NCBI GenBank assembly: GCA_013054445.1
Contig: JAAMPI010000714.1
Coordinates: forward strand, 1-27,596
Reading direction: 5' to 3'
DNA from: Cudoniella acicularis
Lineage: Eukaryota; Ascomycota; Leotiomycetes; Helotiales; Helotiaceae
Length of the DNA: 27,596 nucleotides
The notes beneath the pieces were generated by a model, which made no database searches, was not told where the DNA came from, and saw only the letters and a program-made list of their open reading frames with translations. The position numbers and the translations under genes were made by a program. Shown piece after piece: positions 1 through 11,300 of the stretch; positions within the stretch are counted from its first letter, which is position 1; the number at the start of each line of letters is the position of its first letter.

Positions 1-259
1 AAAAGTTGTCGAGCATCAATAACCAACGCGACTTGCCTTTCTATCGCGCGACAGCCTCAGCCCACACCCTCCCACGGCTCTTTTGACACTCTGCGAGCCA
101 TCGCTATCGACGCCTGCGCCTGCGCCCACACACTCGTTCGCCAGCCAGACCATCCACACATCGAACCTGATGCGCAAGGCTGGCTCCTGGTATGCGCTGA
201 AGCTATCATAATACCTACAATACAAGCACCACATGCGCATATAGATCACTTCTTGCAAC
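1..259 (+). promoter_or_regulatory. Upstream/5' leader region of the SNF2-family gene
   Basis: This stretch lies directly before the ATG at 260 and is C-rich (many cgc/ctc/cca words), as leaders of filamentous ascomycete genes often are. I see no clear TATA box. A long open frame exists on the minus strand (16-627), but it overlaps the start of the remodeller gene antisense, is Val/Ala/Cys-rich and resembles no family, so I treat it as a shadow. The promoter proper probably begins outside the window. Confidence 0.5.
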
Positions 260-3200
260 ATGGCTTCGGTCCAGACTGCCCCGGCGGTCCAACAGCCAGG
301 CTCCTCTGCGGCAACAACACAGCAGCAAAATGTCAAAGATGCTTTTTTGGTAAGTTTCCCCTTGAGTGACACCTCTAAGTGCGCGTTCGCCAATCTCAAA
401 CTGCAACTAACAATTGGCAAAGAAATATAAGCAGATGAAGGATAGTGGCGTATCGGAAAAGGACCCAGAATTTGTAAAGGTCCATCAAATTCTCGCAAAC
501 GTTCAACAACAACGGATGTACCAGCATCAAAAAGCAGCGTTTGCTCAACAACAACAGCAACTCCTGAACCAGCAACAGCCACAGCAGAATTCCACAACTG
601 GCGCTGCCAATGGCGCGAATGGCACACGAATTATCCCTCCTTTAAATAATGCCAACCCCATAACTACACAACCCCCAACGACTACATCACTGGGCCCATC
701 TGCGATATCTGCGAGTACTGCTCCTTCAGCTGCTCCAAAAGGCGCGATCCCTAGATCTGCACCTATTGGAAGTGGCTACTTCTCTCCAGAGCAGTTGAGT
801 ATTCTAAAGCACCAAATATATGCGTTCAAGTGTTTGTCCAAGAACATCGGTATTCCACAGGCCACTCAGCAACAACTTTTTGCTTCTCAGCAGAAAAAAC
901 TTTCTCAGTCTCTTGATCAACCCCTTCCAACGGTGGCACCAGCTTCAGAGGATGCTCAACCTACGGCAAATGGCGTCGAACCGGCCACAAAGGTGAAAGA
1001 TGCAGTCGTACAGAAGCGGCATGAATACACCGGATTCAAGTCGCCACGGGAAGGCCTCTCCGACCGTATCAGTTATTCAGCACACAAGAAGCGGGATATG
1101 CGACCAATGATTCCAAGCACTATGCCATCTGGTGTTGACATTGAAAAGCTTCGAACTGAGCGGGAAGTCATCATATTTAATCGTATGCAAGCTAGGTTGG
1201 CAGAATTAAAGTCGTTACCAGCCAATATGACCCACTTGGATGTGCGGAATGAGGAGTTGACCCCAGATGACTCTCTGAAGCGCAAAGCCTTGATTGAGAT
1301 GAAGATGTTGGGACTCTACCCAAAGCAACGCGCAATGCGAGAGAGAATTGGACGTCAGATGATACAATACGACAACCTTGCGATGACTGCGAATCGGAGT
1401 CATTACAGACGAATGAAGAAGCAGTCGTTGCGAGAGGCCCGCATAACCGAAAAGCTGGAGAAGCAGCAGCGCGACGCTCGAGAGACAAGAGAGAAGAAGA
1501 AACATACCGACTATCTCCAAACGGTCCTCAACCATGCACGGGAAGTCAATACTGCGGCTCAAAACCAGAGACAGAAGATGCAGAAGCTTGGACGCATGAT
1601 GTTAGCTCAACACCAAAATATCGAAAAGGAAGAGCAGAAGAGAATAGAGCGAACTGCGAAGCAACGTCTGCAAGCTTTGAAATCCAACGATGAAGAAGCA
1701 TACTTGAAACTCCTCGACCAAGCCAAAGATACTCGTATCACTCACCTTCTTCGACAGACCGATGGCTTCTTGTCACAACTTGCTGCTTCCGTCAAGGCCC
1801 AACAGCGGAAGGCTGCTGAAAGGTATGGTGACAACGGTGGGGAGTTTTTGGTTGATGAATCGGACGAGGATGACGAAGAAGAAGAGCAGGACACCCGAAA
1901 AATTGATTACTATGCTGTGGCGCATCGTATCAAGGAAGAAGTTAATGCCCAGCCGGGAATTTTGGTTGGTGGTACACTGAAGGAGTATCAGTTGAAGGGT
2001 CTCCAGTGGATGATTTCACTTTACAACAACAATCTTAATGGCATTCTTGCCGACGAGATGGGTCTCGGTAAAACAATCCAAACTATTAGTTTGATTACCT
2101 ACCTCATCGAAAAGAAGAAGCAGAACGGGCCTTTCTTGGTTATTGTCCCCTTGAGTACATTGACGAATTGGAACCTGGAGTTCGAGAAATGGGCACCGTC
2201 AATCGCAAAAGTTGTTTACAAAGGTCCGCCACAGGCTCGAAAGCAACAGCAGCAACAAATCCGATATGGCCAGTTCCAAGTTCTCTTGACCACTTATGAG
2301 TACATCATCAAGGACAGACCGGTTCTGAGTAAGATTAAGTGGATTCATATGATCATTGACGAGGGTCATCGTATGAAGAATTCCTCCTCCAAGCTCAGTG
2401 CTACTTTGACGCAGTACTATGCGACTCGGTACCGTCTTATTCTTACCGGAACACCCCTCCAAAACAATTTGCCAGAATTGTGGGCGTTGCTCAATTTCGT
2501 CCTCCCAACAATTTTCAAATCTGTCAAGTCTTTCGATGAATGGTTCAATACACCATTTGCAAATACTGGCGGTCAGGATAAGATGGAGCTCACTGAAGAA
2601 GAACAAATTCTTGTTATTCGACGTCTCCATAAAGTTTTGCGACCATTCTTGCTTCGTCGTCTTAAGAAGGATGTGGAGAAAGACTTGCCCGACAAGACCG
2701 AGAAGGTCATTAAATGCAAGTTCTCCTCGTTGCAAGCTCGTCTATACAAGCAGATGGTCACGCACAACAAGCTTGTTGTCAGCGATGGCAAAGGCGGCAA
2801 GACTGGTGCGAAAGGTTTAAGCAACATGATCATGCAACTGCGAAAGTTGTGCAACCATCCTTTTGTTTTCGATGAAGTTGAAAACCAAATGAATCCATTG
2901 AACACCAGCAACGACCTGCTATGGCGAACTAGTGGCAAATTCGAGCTTCTAGATCGAATTTTACCGAAATATCAGCAGACTGGCCATAGAGTTTTGATGT
3001 TCTTCCAAATGACTGCAATTATGGACATTATGGAGGATTTCCTGCGCTACAGAGGTATCCAATTCTTGAGGTTGGACGGTACAACAAAGTCAGACGATCG
3101 TTCTGACCTGTTGCGCGAGTTCAACGCACCTGATTCGCCGTACTTTATGTTCCTGCTCTCCACCCGTGCTGGTGGTCTCGGTCTCAACTTACAAACCGCC

Positions 3201-4685
3201 GACACTGTCATTATATACGATTCGGATTGGAACCCTCATCAAGATTTGCAAGCTCAAGATCGTGCCCATCGTATCGGACAGAAGAACGAGGTTCGAATCT
3301 TGCGACTTATTAGCTCGAATTCTGTCGAAGAGAAGATTTTGGAACGGGCCAAATACAAGCTTGACATAGATGGGAAGGTCATTCAGGCTGGTCGATTCGA
3401 TAACAAATCTTCCGAAACCGATCGTGACGCCATGCTGCGTGTCATGTTGGAGACCGCTGATGCTGCAGAGACCTTGGAGCAGGAAGAAATGGACGATGAG
3501 GACTTAAACATGATCTTGGCACGATCAGAGGATGAGTTGATCAAGTTTAGAGAAATGGATACAGAGAGAGCAAAAGACCCAATATACGGTGCTGGGGCCG
3601 GGGGCAAGCGTATGCCACGACTCATGGCCGAAAATGAATTGCCAGAAATTTATATGTCTGATGGCAATCCAATTGTCGACGAGCCAGAGGAGATCAAAGG
3701 TCGTGGCGCACGAGAACGCACTCGAGTTAAATACGATGACGGCCTCACAGAAGAGCAATGGCTTAATGCTGTCGATGATGATGAAGATACGCCGGAAGCC
3801 GCAGCTGCACGGAAGCAAGCTCGAAAAGACCGACGGGAACAGAACAGGCTCAAAAGACTTGGCCAAATCCCTGGCTCTATTGAAAATTCGCCGAATGGAA
3901 GTCGAGAGAGCACAGAAGAGCCAGAACCCACTCCAAAGAAAGGAGGACGAAATGCACGCAAGTCTGGTAAAGTGGACAAGCGGAAGGCCGAGGATGTTGA
4001 CGACGAGCCGCCGGCTAAACGAAAGCGTGGCGGTACTAGCAAGCCTAAGCCTGTACCAATAACAAACGGTGACGGCCTAAGTTCGAAACTCCGAGGTATC
4101 TTACAGACTTGCCTCAAAAACATCTACAATTCATTAATGAATCTGGAGTCCGATTCTGGGTCTGAAGACGACGACGATGAGGGGCGACTCATAATTGGCC
4201 CCTTCGTTAATCTGCCATCAAAGAAAGACTTCCCTGACTACTACTTGGTTATTCCCGAGCCAATTTCCATGAAGATGATTGAAAAGAAGATCAAGAAGGA
4301 GGAATATTCAAGTCTCAACGATTTGAAGAAGGATATTCAGACACTGTGCAAAAATGCAAAGACGTACAATGAAGATGGTAGTATGATCTTTGTCGATGCC
4401 GTTGCCATTGAAGTAAGTTCGCTTCATAAAACCATTATCCGAATTTACAATTGCTAACTCCACTTTCAGAACGCATTCAATTCTCGCATGTCTGAAGAAC
4501 TTAGTGAGCATCCAGAGCTAGGCGACCTAGAAGATTCTTCTGGCAATGGTAGCTCTACCGCCCCTACCACCAACGCAGGCACCCCACTTCCATCGACGAC
4601 TAGTGGGAAGCTGAAACTCAATTTCAATAGCTCTCAATACGCAAATGGTGGCAGCAGTGGTGTACAGAGTGATGATGATGATTGA
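260..4685 (+). CDS. snf21: SWI/SNF-RSC catalytic ATPase (Snf21/Sth1/Snf2 class), complete, 3 exons
   Basis: ATP-dependent chromatin remodeller, the motor of a nuclear SWI/SNF- or RSC-type complex that slides or ejects nucleosomes. Exons: 260-349, 423-4412, 4470-4685, giving about 1431 residues, normal for the family. Intron 1 (GTAAGT, branch CTAAC near 407-411) ends in an AAG at 422, with an in-frame CAG alternative at 434; intron 2 (GTAAGT, GCTAAC, TTTCAG) interrupts the bromodomain. Domains seen: Gln-rich N-terminus; QLQ (about 149-172, FSPEQLSILKHQIYAFK); basic HSA helix (about 367-460); acidic patch 508-520; Walker A DEMGLGKT (574-581); DEGH box (676-679); helicase motif VI QDRAHRIGQ (975-983); basic/acidic linker; bromodomain (about 1250-1370) with the acetyl-lysine-binding Asn at about 1346 in TYNED. 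The start is the only ATG that joins in phase to exon 2. Family assignment is firm; whether it is the RSC-type or SWI/SNF-type paralogue cannot be settled from sequence alone. Confidence 0.95.
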
Positions 4686-6119
4686 TGGGACATTTCTTGT
4701 GCATTAAATTTGCCTACCTTAGGATGAATGCGGAGTTCAAATGGATGGTTGTATATTGCTTGGTTTGCTTGACCTGGACTGGAGCGGTAGTGTGCCCTGA
4801 CGGCGTTTACAATGGAGTGAACAACTGGAAAAGGAATCTCTAAGTGGAAGATGATTTCGCTGGGTTGCGGAGTAAACCGTGTCTAGATTGTACTGTAATA
4901 GATAAACAATGCAAAATGCGCATCACCATACTTCGCCTTCGAATTGCTCTCCAATTTCAACATGAATGTGCCATGTAGGCCTGTTGAATAAATCCGAAAA
5001 TGCACCTTCCCTTATTTTTTTTAAGCAATAGATGTTGCCCTGTCCGGTTTTTCCTGAGGTTCGGAATTTCGGAAAGGTTATTAAAGGCCAGTTAGGATAC
5101 TTCTAGTAGGAGAGCAACTCACACACATCGAAACAAATAACCTGTTTGCACTTTGAGAAATATGCTCTTCTAATTTTGTTTTTGCTCCTGTGAGATATCA
5201 TTGATAATACCTAGGTAAGTAGAACACAATCAATAGAACTCTCCACTTACTAGAATACAGCAACTAGATGTCTATGGCATGAAAAACGGTTGTGATATGG
5301 CTATCTTCAATCTCGTTTTCGCCGTCGCCAGACAGTTACCCATCACTTCTTTCAAATTCGATCTTGGAAGTACATTCCTCACAAAGCCAATTTCTGTGGA
5401 GGCTTTTTGTGAAGTCCTAACGGCGGCCAGTTCTTTGCCGTTCTTTTTGAACACCCCTAAGCGACTTTCTGGAAATGAAACGGGAGGAACTTTACCTGTT
5501 CGTAGGTGGGTTCCAGCGGAGAACGATCCTGCACCCCAACCAATGCATCGCTTGGTACTTGTATTCTTGCGATCACTCTCCCTTAATTTGGGATTTCTCT
5601 TCGCTAGAAGATGTCCAGCAAGTGGTCGACACTCCCAACCGAGCAATCCAGTCTCCCTGCACTATGACGGATCATCGCGTTTAGAATAAGTTGGGGGTTG
5701 AGACGGTTCTTCTATTTATTCATATTTTAACGCGGTTGCATATTAGTGCTTCGTTGAGCTTCAACACGGCCCCTGGTTGTTCGTTCATTTTGGTAATCGG
5801 GTAATTTGGTGTTGTCGAATCGGATATGGACTAGTGCGTATCTCAAGCGAGGGGACTTTCGATCGCGTTCTCAAAGTAATGTGAATTCGCGGAAGCATCC
5901 TTCTGTTTCGCAGCAAACCATCCTCCGAAATAATCGACGCCGCGTTCCTTCCGTTCGACGCATCTCTCTCGCCATCAGATGCGCAACCTTATGCGATAAC
6001 GATCATTAGCTCCTGTCGCTACCCCCGAGCTTCAACGCGCATCAGCCTCGATTTCTGGGCCAACTTGAAGCTCTGGCACCAACAACCACGCTTTTCAGCT
6101 ATCTTCGATTTATCTCACC
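4686..6119. other. Intergenic: 3' UTR of snf21 and promoter/leader of CTR9
   Basis: About 1.4 kb between two plus-strand genes. The first part is T/G-rich like a fungal 3' UTR and carries an AATAAA at 4987-4992 that could serve as a poly(A) signal. Overlapping open frames on both strands occupy 5272-5689 (plus 5279-5689, minus 5272-5646); neither resembles a family and I do not call them genes. The last few hundred bases before 6120 become C-rich and end in a good initiation context (CTCACCATGG), consistent with a CTR9 leader. No TATA box stands out. Confidence 0.5.
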
Positions 6120-9100
6120 ATGGCGTCTGCGAGTAACGGGCAAGCCAATGGCGGCGCGAATGGTTACGGGGCGGTTGTGTCCCCAGGAAACAAAATGATC
6201 AGCAAACGTTTCTCCGATATCCCCTCAGCCATCGATATTCCTGTTCAGGGCGAAGGCGATGATGAAGCTGTCGAAGTAGACCTAGAAGATCTTTTGGATG
6301 ATCCGACAGAACTGTGCACGTTGCTGGAGAATGAGGGCGCGGCGCGAACATACTGGATGACGGTGTCATTAGCATATGCCAAGCAGAAGAAAGTCGACCA
6401 CGCAATTGAAATGCTCATAAAGGGAGGACAAGCTATGAGGGGTGGGCCAAAAGAGAGACTTAGTATGCTGACATGTCTCTGCTGGATGTATTTGTGGAAA
6501 AGTAGGGAAGCCCCTCGAGTCGCCCCAGAAGGTGTGCTGGTATCAGAGGCCAGGACAAAGGAATATTACTTGCAGCTCTCCACGTCAACGTTGAATGAGG
6601 CTCTCCGAATCAATCCTGCGTTTCCACCACTGTTCCTTGCTCGAGGCGTTCTACAGCTTCTCAAAGCGTCACTCCAACCTCCATCGAAATCACCTGCGCC
6701 CGGCGCAATCGATCCCGAAAAAGCAGAGATTCTTAGGGCCTCATTAAAGTCTTTCGAAGATGCGATTCGGGTTTCCCAAGGAAGAAATATGATGGCAGTT
6801 TTGGGCAAATCAAGGGCTCTATATTCTTTGGGGAAATATGCAGATGCTTTGGAAGGCTACCAGGAGGCTTTGCAGAAGATGCCAGACCTGATTGATCCAG
6901 ATCCTCGGATAGGCATTGGATGTTGCTTCTGGCAACTTGGCTTCAAGGAGGATGCGAAAACCGCTTGGGAGCGTGGGCTAGAAATCAACCCAGACTCCAA
7001 GATTGCCAATATTCTTCTCGGCTTGTTTCACCTCGATGCCAGCGCCCATGTTCCGACAAATGGGCCTGAATTCATTCGGCTCTACAAGAAAGCGATGACA
7101 GAATACACACAAAAGGCCTTCAAAGCTGACAGGGACCTCCCATTAACTTGTGCAACATTCGCTGGTTACTTCCTGTCTCGAAAGTCCTTACCAAATGTCG
7201 ATACGCTTGCACATAAGGCAATTCAGTACACGGATGTCAACGCCATTGCAAGTGATGGTTGGTACTTACTTGCCCGGAAAGAGCACTACAGTGATGACTA
7301 CGAGAAAGCAACTGATTATTATCGACGAGCTGATGAGGCTCGAGGTGGAGCTGATCGTGGATTTCTTCCAGCCAAATTTGGTGCAGCTCAATTATCAGTT
7401 CTGAAGAGTGACTTTGGAGAGGCAAAATTGAGACTAGAAAAGATCATTCAGCAGTCAAAAAAATATCGAGGCAATGATATTGCTAGGTACCCTTTATGCC
7501 GAAGAAGTTTTCTCAAATCAACAAAGCGGGGTCAAGGAAGACAAGTCCATGGAATTCAAGAAATCTATTGGTTATCTTGAGAATGTACGGACTGCTTGGA
7601 AGGATCCAAAGAAAAACCTCATTCCAGATGCCTCCGTGCTCCTCAATCTGGCACGTCTGTATGAGATGGATCAACCTGAGAAGAGTTTGCAATGCCTGCA
7701 GCAGGTAGAGCAAATCGAGTTCGAGCAGGTGCCGGAGGATGAAAAGCCCGATGATCCCGAGGGAGAGGCAGCCTTCAAAACCTCCCTGCGAGAAGGTCTC
7801 CCACCTCAACTACTTAACAACATGGGCTGCTTTTACTACCAAGCCGAAAAGTTTGACCAAGCTAGAGAAATGTTTCAAGTGGCTTTGAGTGCTTGCATCA
7901 AGGTTGGAGAGAAGCAAGAAGAAATGGACACGGACGCTCTCGTCACCACAATCAGTTACAACCTTGGGCGCACCTATGAAGCAAGCGGTCTTCTCGATGA
8001 AGCAAATACCGTTTACGAAGGACTATTAGCTCGTCACGGTGATTATACCGATGCAAGAACTCGACAGGCTTATATTTCGCTTCGACAGAATCCAACGGAG
8101 GATGGCCCTAAAGCAATAGCCAAGTTGTACCAAGATTCATCCGCTGACCTTGAGGTGCGGGCTCTGTATGGCTGGTACCTTGGGCGTGTTCACTCTCGCA
8201 AACGAACCAGCAATATTGCTGAGGATCCGGAGTTGCGCCATTACAAGCACACCCTGCAGAACTACGAGAAACATGACCGGTACGCCCTTATTGGTATGGG
8301 TAACCTATACCTTATGACAGCTCGTGAAATGCGCCGGGAGACAGACCAAGAGAAACACAAGCGAAGCAACATGTACATCAAAGCAGTCGAGTTCTTCGAT
8401 AAGGCTTTGCAACTCGATCCGAAGAATGCATATGCAGCACAGGGTATTGCTATCGCTCTTGTGGAGGACAAGAAGGACTTCAAGACCGCTCTATCAATCT
8501 TCATCAAAGTTCGAGACACGGTCAAGGATCCCAGCGTTTTTGTCAATCTAGGGCATATTTTCGCCGAATTACGCCAGTACAGTAAGGCAATAGAACACTA
8601 CGAAGCAGCCTTGCTGAAAGATCGAGCACACGATGCACAGATTCTAGCCTGCTTGGGACGGACATGGCTGGCAAAAGGCAAATCGGAGAAGAGTCTACAT
8701 GCATTCAAGCAAGCGCTCGATTACTCGCAGAAGGTTTGTTTATTTCACCACATTCGAATTGTTAGCTAATTGTCTATAGGCTCTTGCCATTGCACCCGAG
8801 CAGGTGCATTTCAAGTTCAATGTTGCTTTTGTTCAAATGGCGATCGCTACTTTACTCTATACTATGCCTGAGGCGCAACGTACACTTGTTGAAGTGCAAA
8901 CTGCCGCGGCAGGACTAGAGGAGGCCATAGAATCTCTGGAAGCGATCTCTCAACACCCTCAAACCCCGTATCCCAAGGGAGATATTGAACAGCGTGCAAA
9001 CATGGCTCGTAACACTATGCGAAAGCAACTGGATCGATCGATACAAGCGCAGAAGGAATATGAGGAAAAGAATGCCGAAAAACTTCAATTAGCAAAGCAA

Positions 9101-9802
9101 CGGCGAGAAGAGGAGTTGAAGAGACGGGAGGAGATGAAGAAAGCTGCGGAAGCCGCTGAACGGGAAAAAAAGCAAAAGATTGCTGAAGAACGACAAAAGA
9201 TCGCCGAAAGGGATCGGGAGCTTGCAGAGCTTCGAGCTGAAGAAGATAGAGCTCGGGAAGCCGCGGAACTTACAACCGATAGTGAGACTGGAGACAAAGT
9301 CAAGCGGAAGAAGAAGCCCAGAGGCGCTACCGGTGGCAAGCGAAAGAAGAAGAATGATGATGGGATTACTGATGATGATGAGAGTGGCGCTGAACCTAAG
9401 AGACGAAGTCGTGCTAAGCGAGGAAGTGGCGATGACAGCGACGAGGAGAAGCCCAAGAAGAAGAGGAAATTAACAAAGAAGGGGCAAGATAAACCATCCA
9501 AATTCAAGAGCAGCGAAATCATTGTTGAGAGCGACAGCGACGGCGATGATGGCGCAGCAGACGCGGCGAAGGAAATGGATAATGACCAGGGTGACGAACC
9601 TGCAATGGATGTCGATGAAGATGAACCTGCCCCAGCGCCGGTCAAGAGAAAGAATCGACGAGCCATGATCGATTCCGACGACGAGGATGAAGATGAGGGC
9701 GCTCCTACACCTGCAAAGGAGGACTCTCCTGGTACGGCAAATGGTGATACCCCGATGGCAGATACCCCAGCCAATAATGATGACGGTTCGGATGACGAAT
9801 AG
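6120..9802 (+). CDS. CTR9: Ctr9, TPR scaffold subunit of the Paf1 complex (apparent 1-nt frameshift)
   Basis: Nuclear scaffold of the Paf1 complex, which travels with RNA polymerase II and supports H2B ubiquitination and H3 methylation. The frame opens at ATG 6120 (CACCATGG). It reads in one frame to about 7460, then conserved sequence continues in the +1 frame from 7462; an A7 run (7457-7463) where A6 would keep the frame explains this exactly, giving IIQQSK-NIEAMILLGTLYAEE. One intron at 8734-8779 (GTTTGT, GCTAAT, TATAG). Reconciled length is about 1211 residues, normal for the family. Many TPR-like helical pairs span roughly residues 60-870 (for example LQLDPKNAYAAQGIAIAL and VFVNLGHIFAELRQYSKAIE). 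A charged coiled coil follows (about 948-1035), then a Lys-rich/acidic tail to 1211. As given, the frame would stop at 7580 and yield a 486-residue fragment. An assembly error is the likeliest cause; a true mutation or slippage is possible. Confidence 0.95.
7457..7463 (+). other. Homopolymer A7 frameshift site inside CTR9
   Basis: Seven A's follow TC at 7455-7456. Reading TCA AAA AAA TAT leads to a stop at 7580, while removing one A gives TCA AAA AAT ATC GAG GCA ATG, which continues the conserved Ctr9 sequence with no gap. No donor/acceptor pair around the site restores the frame while keeping the conserved residues on both sides, so an intron is unlikely. Confidence 0.85.
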
Positions 9803-11300
9803 CTGAGAAATACGGAGGCTTCCTTTTCCTTCCAGCAGTTGTCGTCAATCACATCACATCGCCACGTCACGGGGGCACGGTTTCATGGCGTGTTGCGCAC
9901 GTTTCGTTGTGACGACCTTGCTGCTGGAACAAACAGCACAGGCTGCGATACGGCTGGGGATTTCGAGATGTAATAATTGGGAGATTTCATGCCGTGTGAT
10001 AGGTTACGTGGGGGTTTGTGGTTGTCAAAGAACGGCGCTCGTGCGGCATCCGATGCAGGGGAGTCATTGGGTCATTACATTTGTGTATCAGAAAGGGGAA
10101 TTAAACATGCATGGCAAAAATCTCAGAATGGAGAATTGGGCGTGCATCATACAGAACAGCAAAGACACAAGGTTGCTGCTAGATGAATAAGTCTAGATAC
10201 CAAAATTGAGAGAATATTAAACCTTAGGCCGAGCGCGTACGTGCGTGCTTGCTTGCGTGCTTTTTGTTGGGCTTTGTATTTCCTTTTGAACGGACGGATG
10301 CCGTGCCTGGCTGATCCCTCTCTGCCGTGTCTGCCGTATAGTACCGTAGTACCCGCTCCGGGATAGGGCAGAAACGACCCTTAACCCTACCTTCGGACGC
10401 TTTTCCCCATGTAAAGCAAGCTTATTTTTGCTTCTTTTGGATGTGTGGATGGAATTGTTGGTGTTTGATGTGGCACAGGGCACGGTGGAAAGAGGGGCAC
10501 GTGCGCGGTGTAAGTTACCGGGTGGTTGGGATGGGGTTTGTGACTTGTTACATTTCTTTCTTTTTTGCACTGTATATTCTCTTTTACGGTATGGCTTGTT
10601 TTTTTCAGTGTTTCTAAAAAAGGGACTTCCTACCGGCTTGTTGGTAATTTGTCTCAGAGTTGCGTTGCGAAATAAAAAGAAAGGTGGTGGTGATGTTGAT
10701 GATAGTGATACCGGTAGACCAGGCTGTCGGGATTTGGATTTCACTACGCTACAGCACACGCATACCAGTGCATCAGTGACACCACCACCAACATCATAGT
10801 TTGGTTCTTTTTTCTGGGAAATTCTAGCCGATATGGCTTTATGGCGTTAAAATTTCCCGCTTTTCTTTTGCTTTTTGTGACTTTTGCTGCTTTGCAGTGT
10901 GTGCATGGTAGTTTGGTTACTTGGTAAGTGCTGTTATAGGTGGGAAGTTCCTCCGCCGTTGTTGTTGGCGGAGGTGGAGGTGTGTCTTAGTGCGTGTTGG
11001 AACTTGGAATAAGGTTATTGGATTTTGGGTATGAATATGGGTGTGGGTTTGAACTTAGATTTGGCATTGGGTCCAGTTTCTCGTTGAGATTCGTGACACG
11101 GAAGGCGTTTTGGCGTTGGATTTGATTGGGATGGATGTTGAAGATGTGTTCTGTTGGTTGGATGTGTGGGATCGATAAGAGGGACGGGATAGTTCGTGAT
11201 AACCTTGATATTTGATAAGGTGCGTGTCGACTAGTGACTATGCAGGCACTAAGCAGCGGAACGGAGATAAGGACCTTTGCAGCTATGAGTGTGAATTTTG
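9803..11300. other. G+T-rich non-coding stretch downstream of CTR9
   Basis: No convincing gene. The plus strand is strongly G+T-rich (for example around 11041-11160), like fungal 3' UTRs, or equally like a C+A-rich leader on the minus strand. It includes a GTGC/TTGC simple-repeat patch near 10236-10261 and a perfect hairpin at 10950-10974. A minus-strand open frame at 10217-10759 is basic, low-complexity and matches no family; a plus frame at 9885-10190 is equally unconvincing. The beginning should hold the CTR9 3' UTR and poly(A) site. Confidence 0.5.
10950..10974. repeat. Perfect 8-bp stem inverted repeat with GTT-triplet loop
   Basis: CCTCCGCC (10950-10957) and GGCGGAGG (10967-10974) are exact reverse complements, separated by GTTGTTGTT. 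It is the tidiest GC-rich hairpin I noticed in the gene-free interval. It has no T-tract typical of bacterial terminators and none is expected in a fungus; its role, if any, is unknown. Confidence 0.6.

Noticed and set aside
16..627. 203-codon minus-strand open frame at the window start
   Set aside because: It overlaps the first exon and intron of the SNF2-family gene antisense, has a biased Val/Ala/Cys-rich composition, and matches no family.
2199..2735. 178-codon minus-strand frame in the SNF2 helicase region
   Set aside because: It lies fully antisense to a strongly conserved ATPase domain with no independent coding signs.
3285..3299. GAGGTTCGAATCTT resembling a tRNA T-loop box
   Set aside because: It lies inside the conserved helicase C-terminal coding sequence and no cloverleaf or A-box is present around it.
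7474..7580. Interpretation of CTR9 as two separate adjacent genes
   Set aside because: The two frames overlap and together form one continuous conserved Ctr9 sequence when one A is removed, so they are a single gene.
9085..9870. 261-codon minus-strand frame opposite the CTR9 tail
   Set aside because: Its Ser/Phe-rich, repetitive product is simply the antisense of the Lys/Glu/Asp-rich Ctr9 C-terminus.
10217..10759. 180-codon minus-strand frame in the gene-free interval
   Set aside because: Basic, low-complexity product explained by C+A bias on that strand; no motif and no splice support. Kept only as part of the strand-asymmetry observation.
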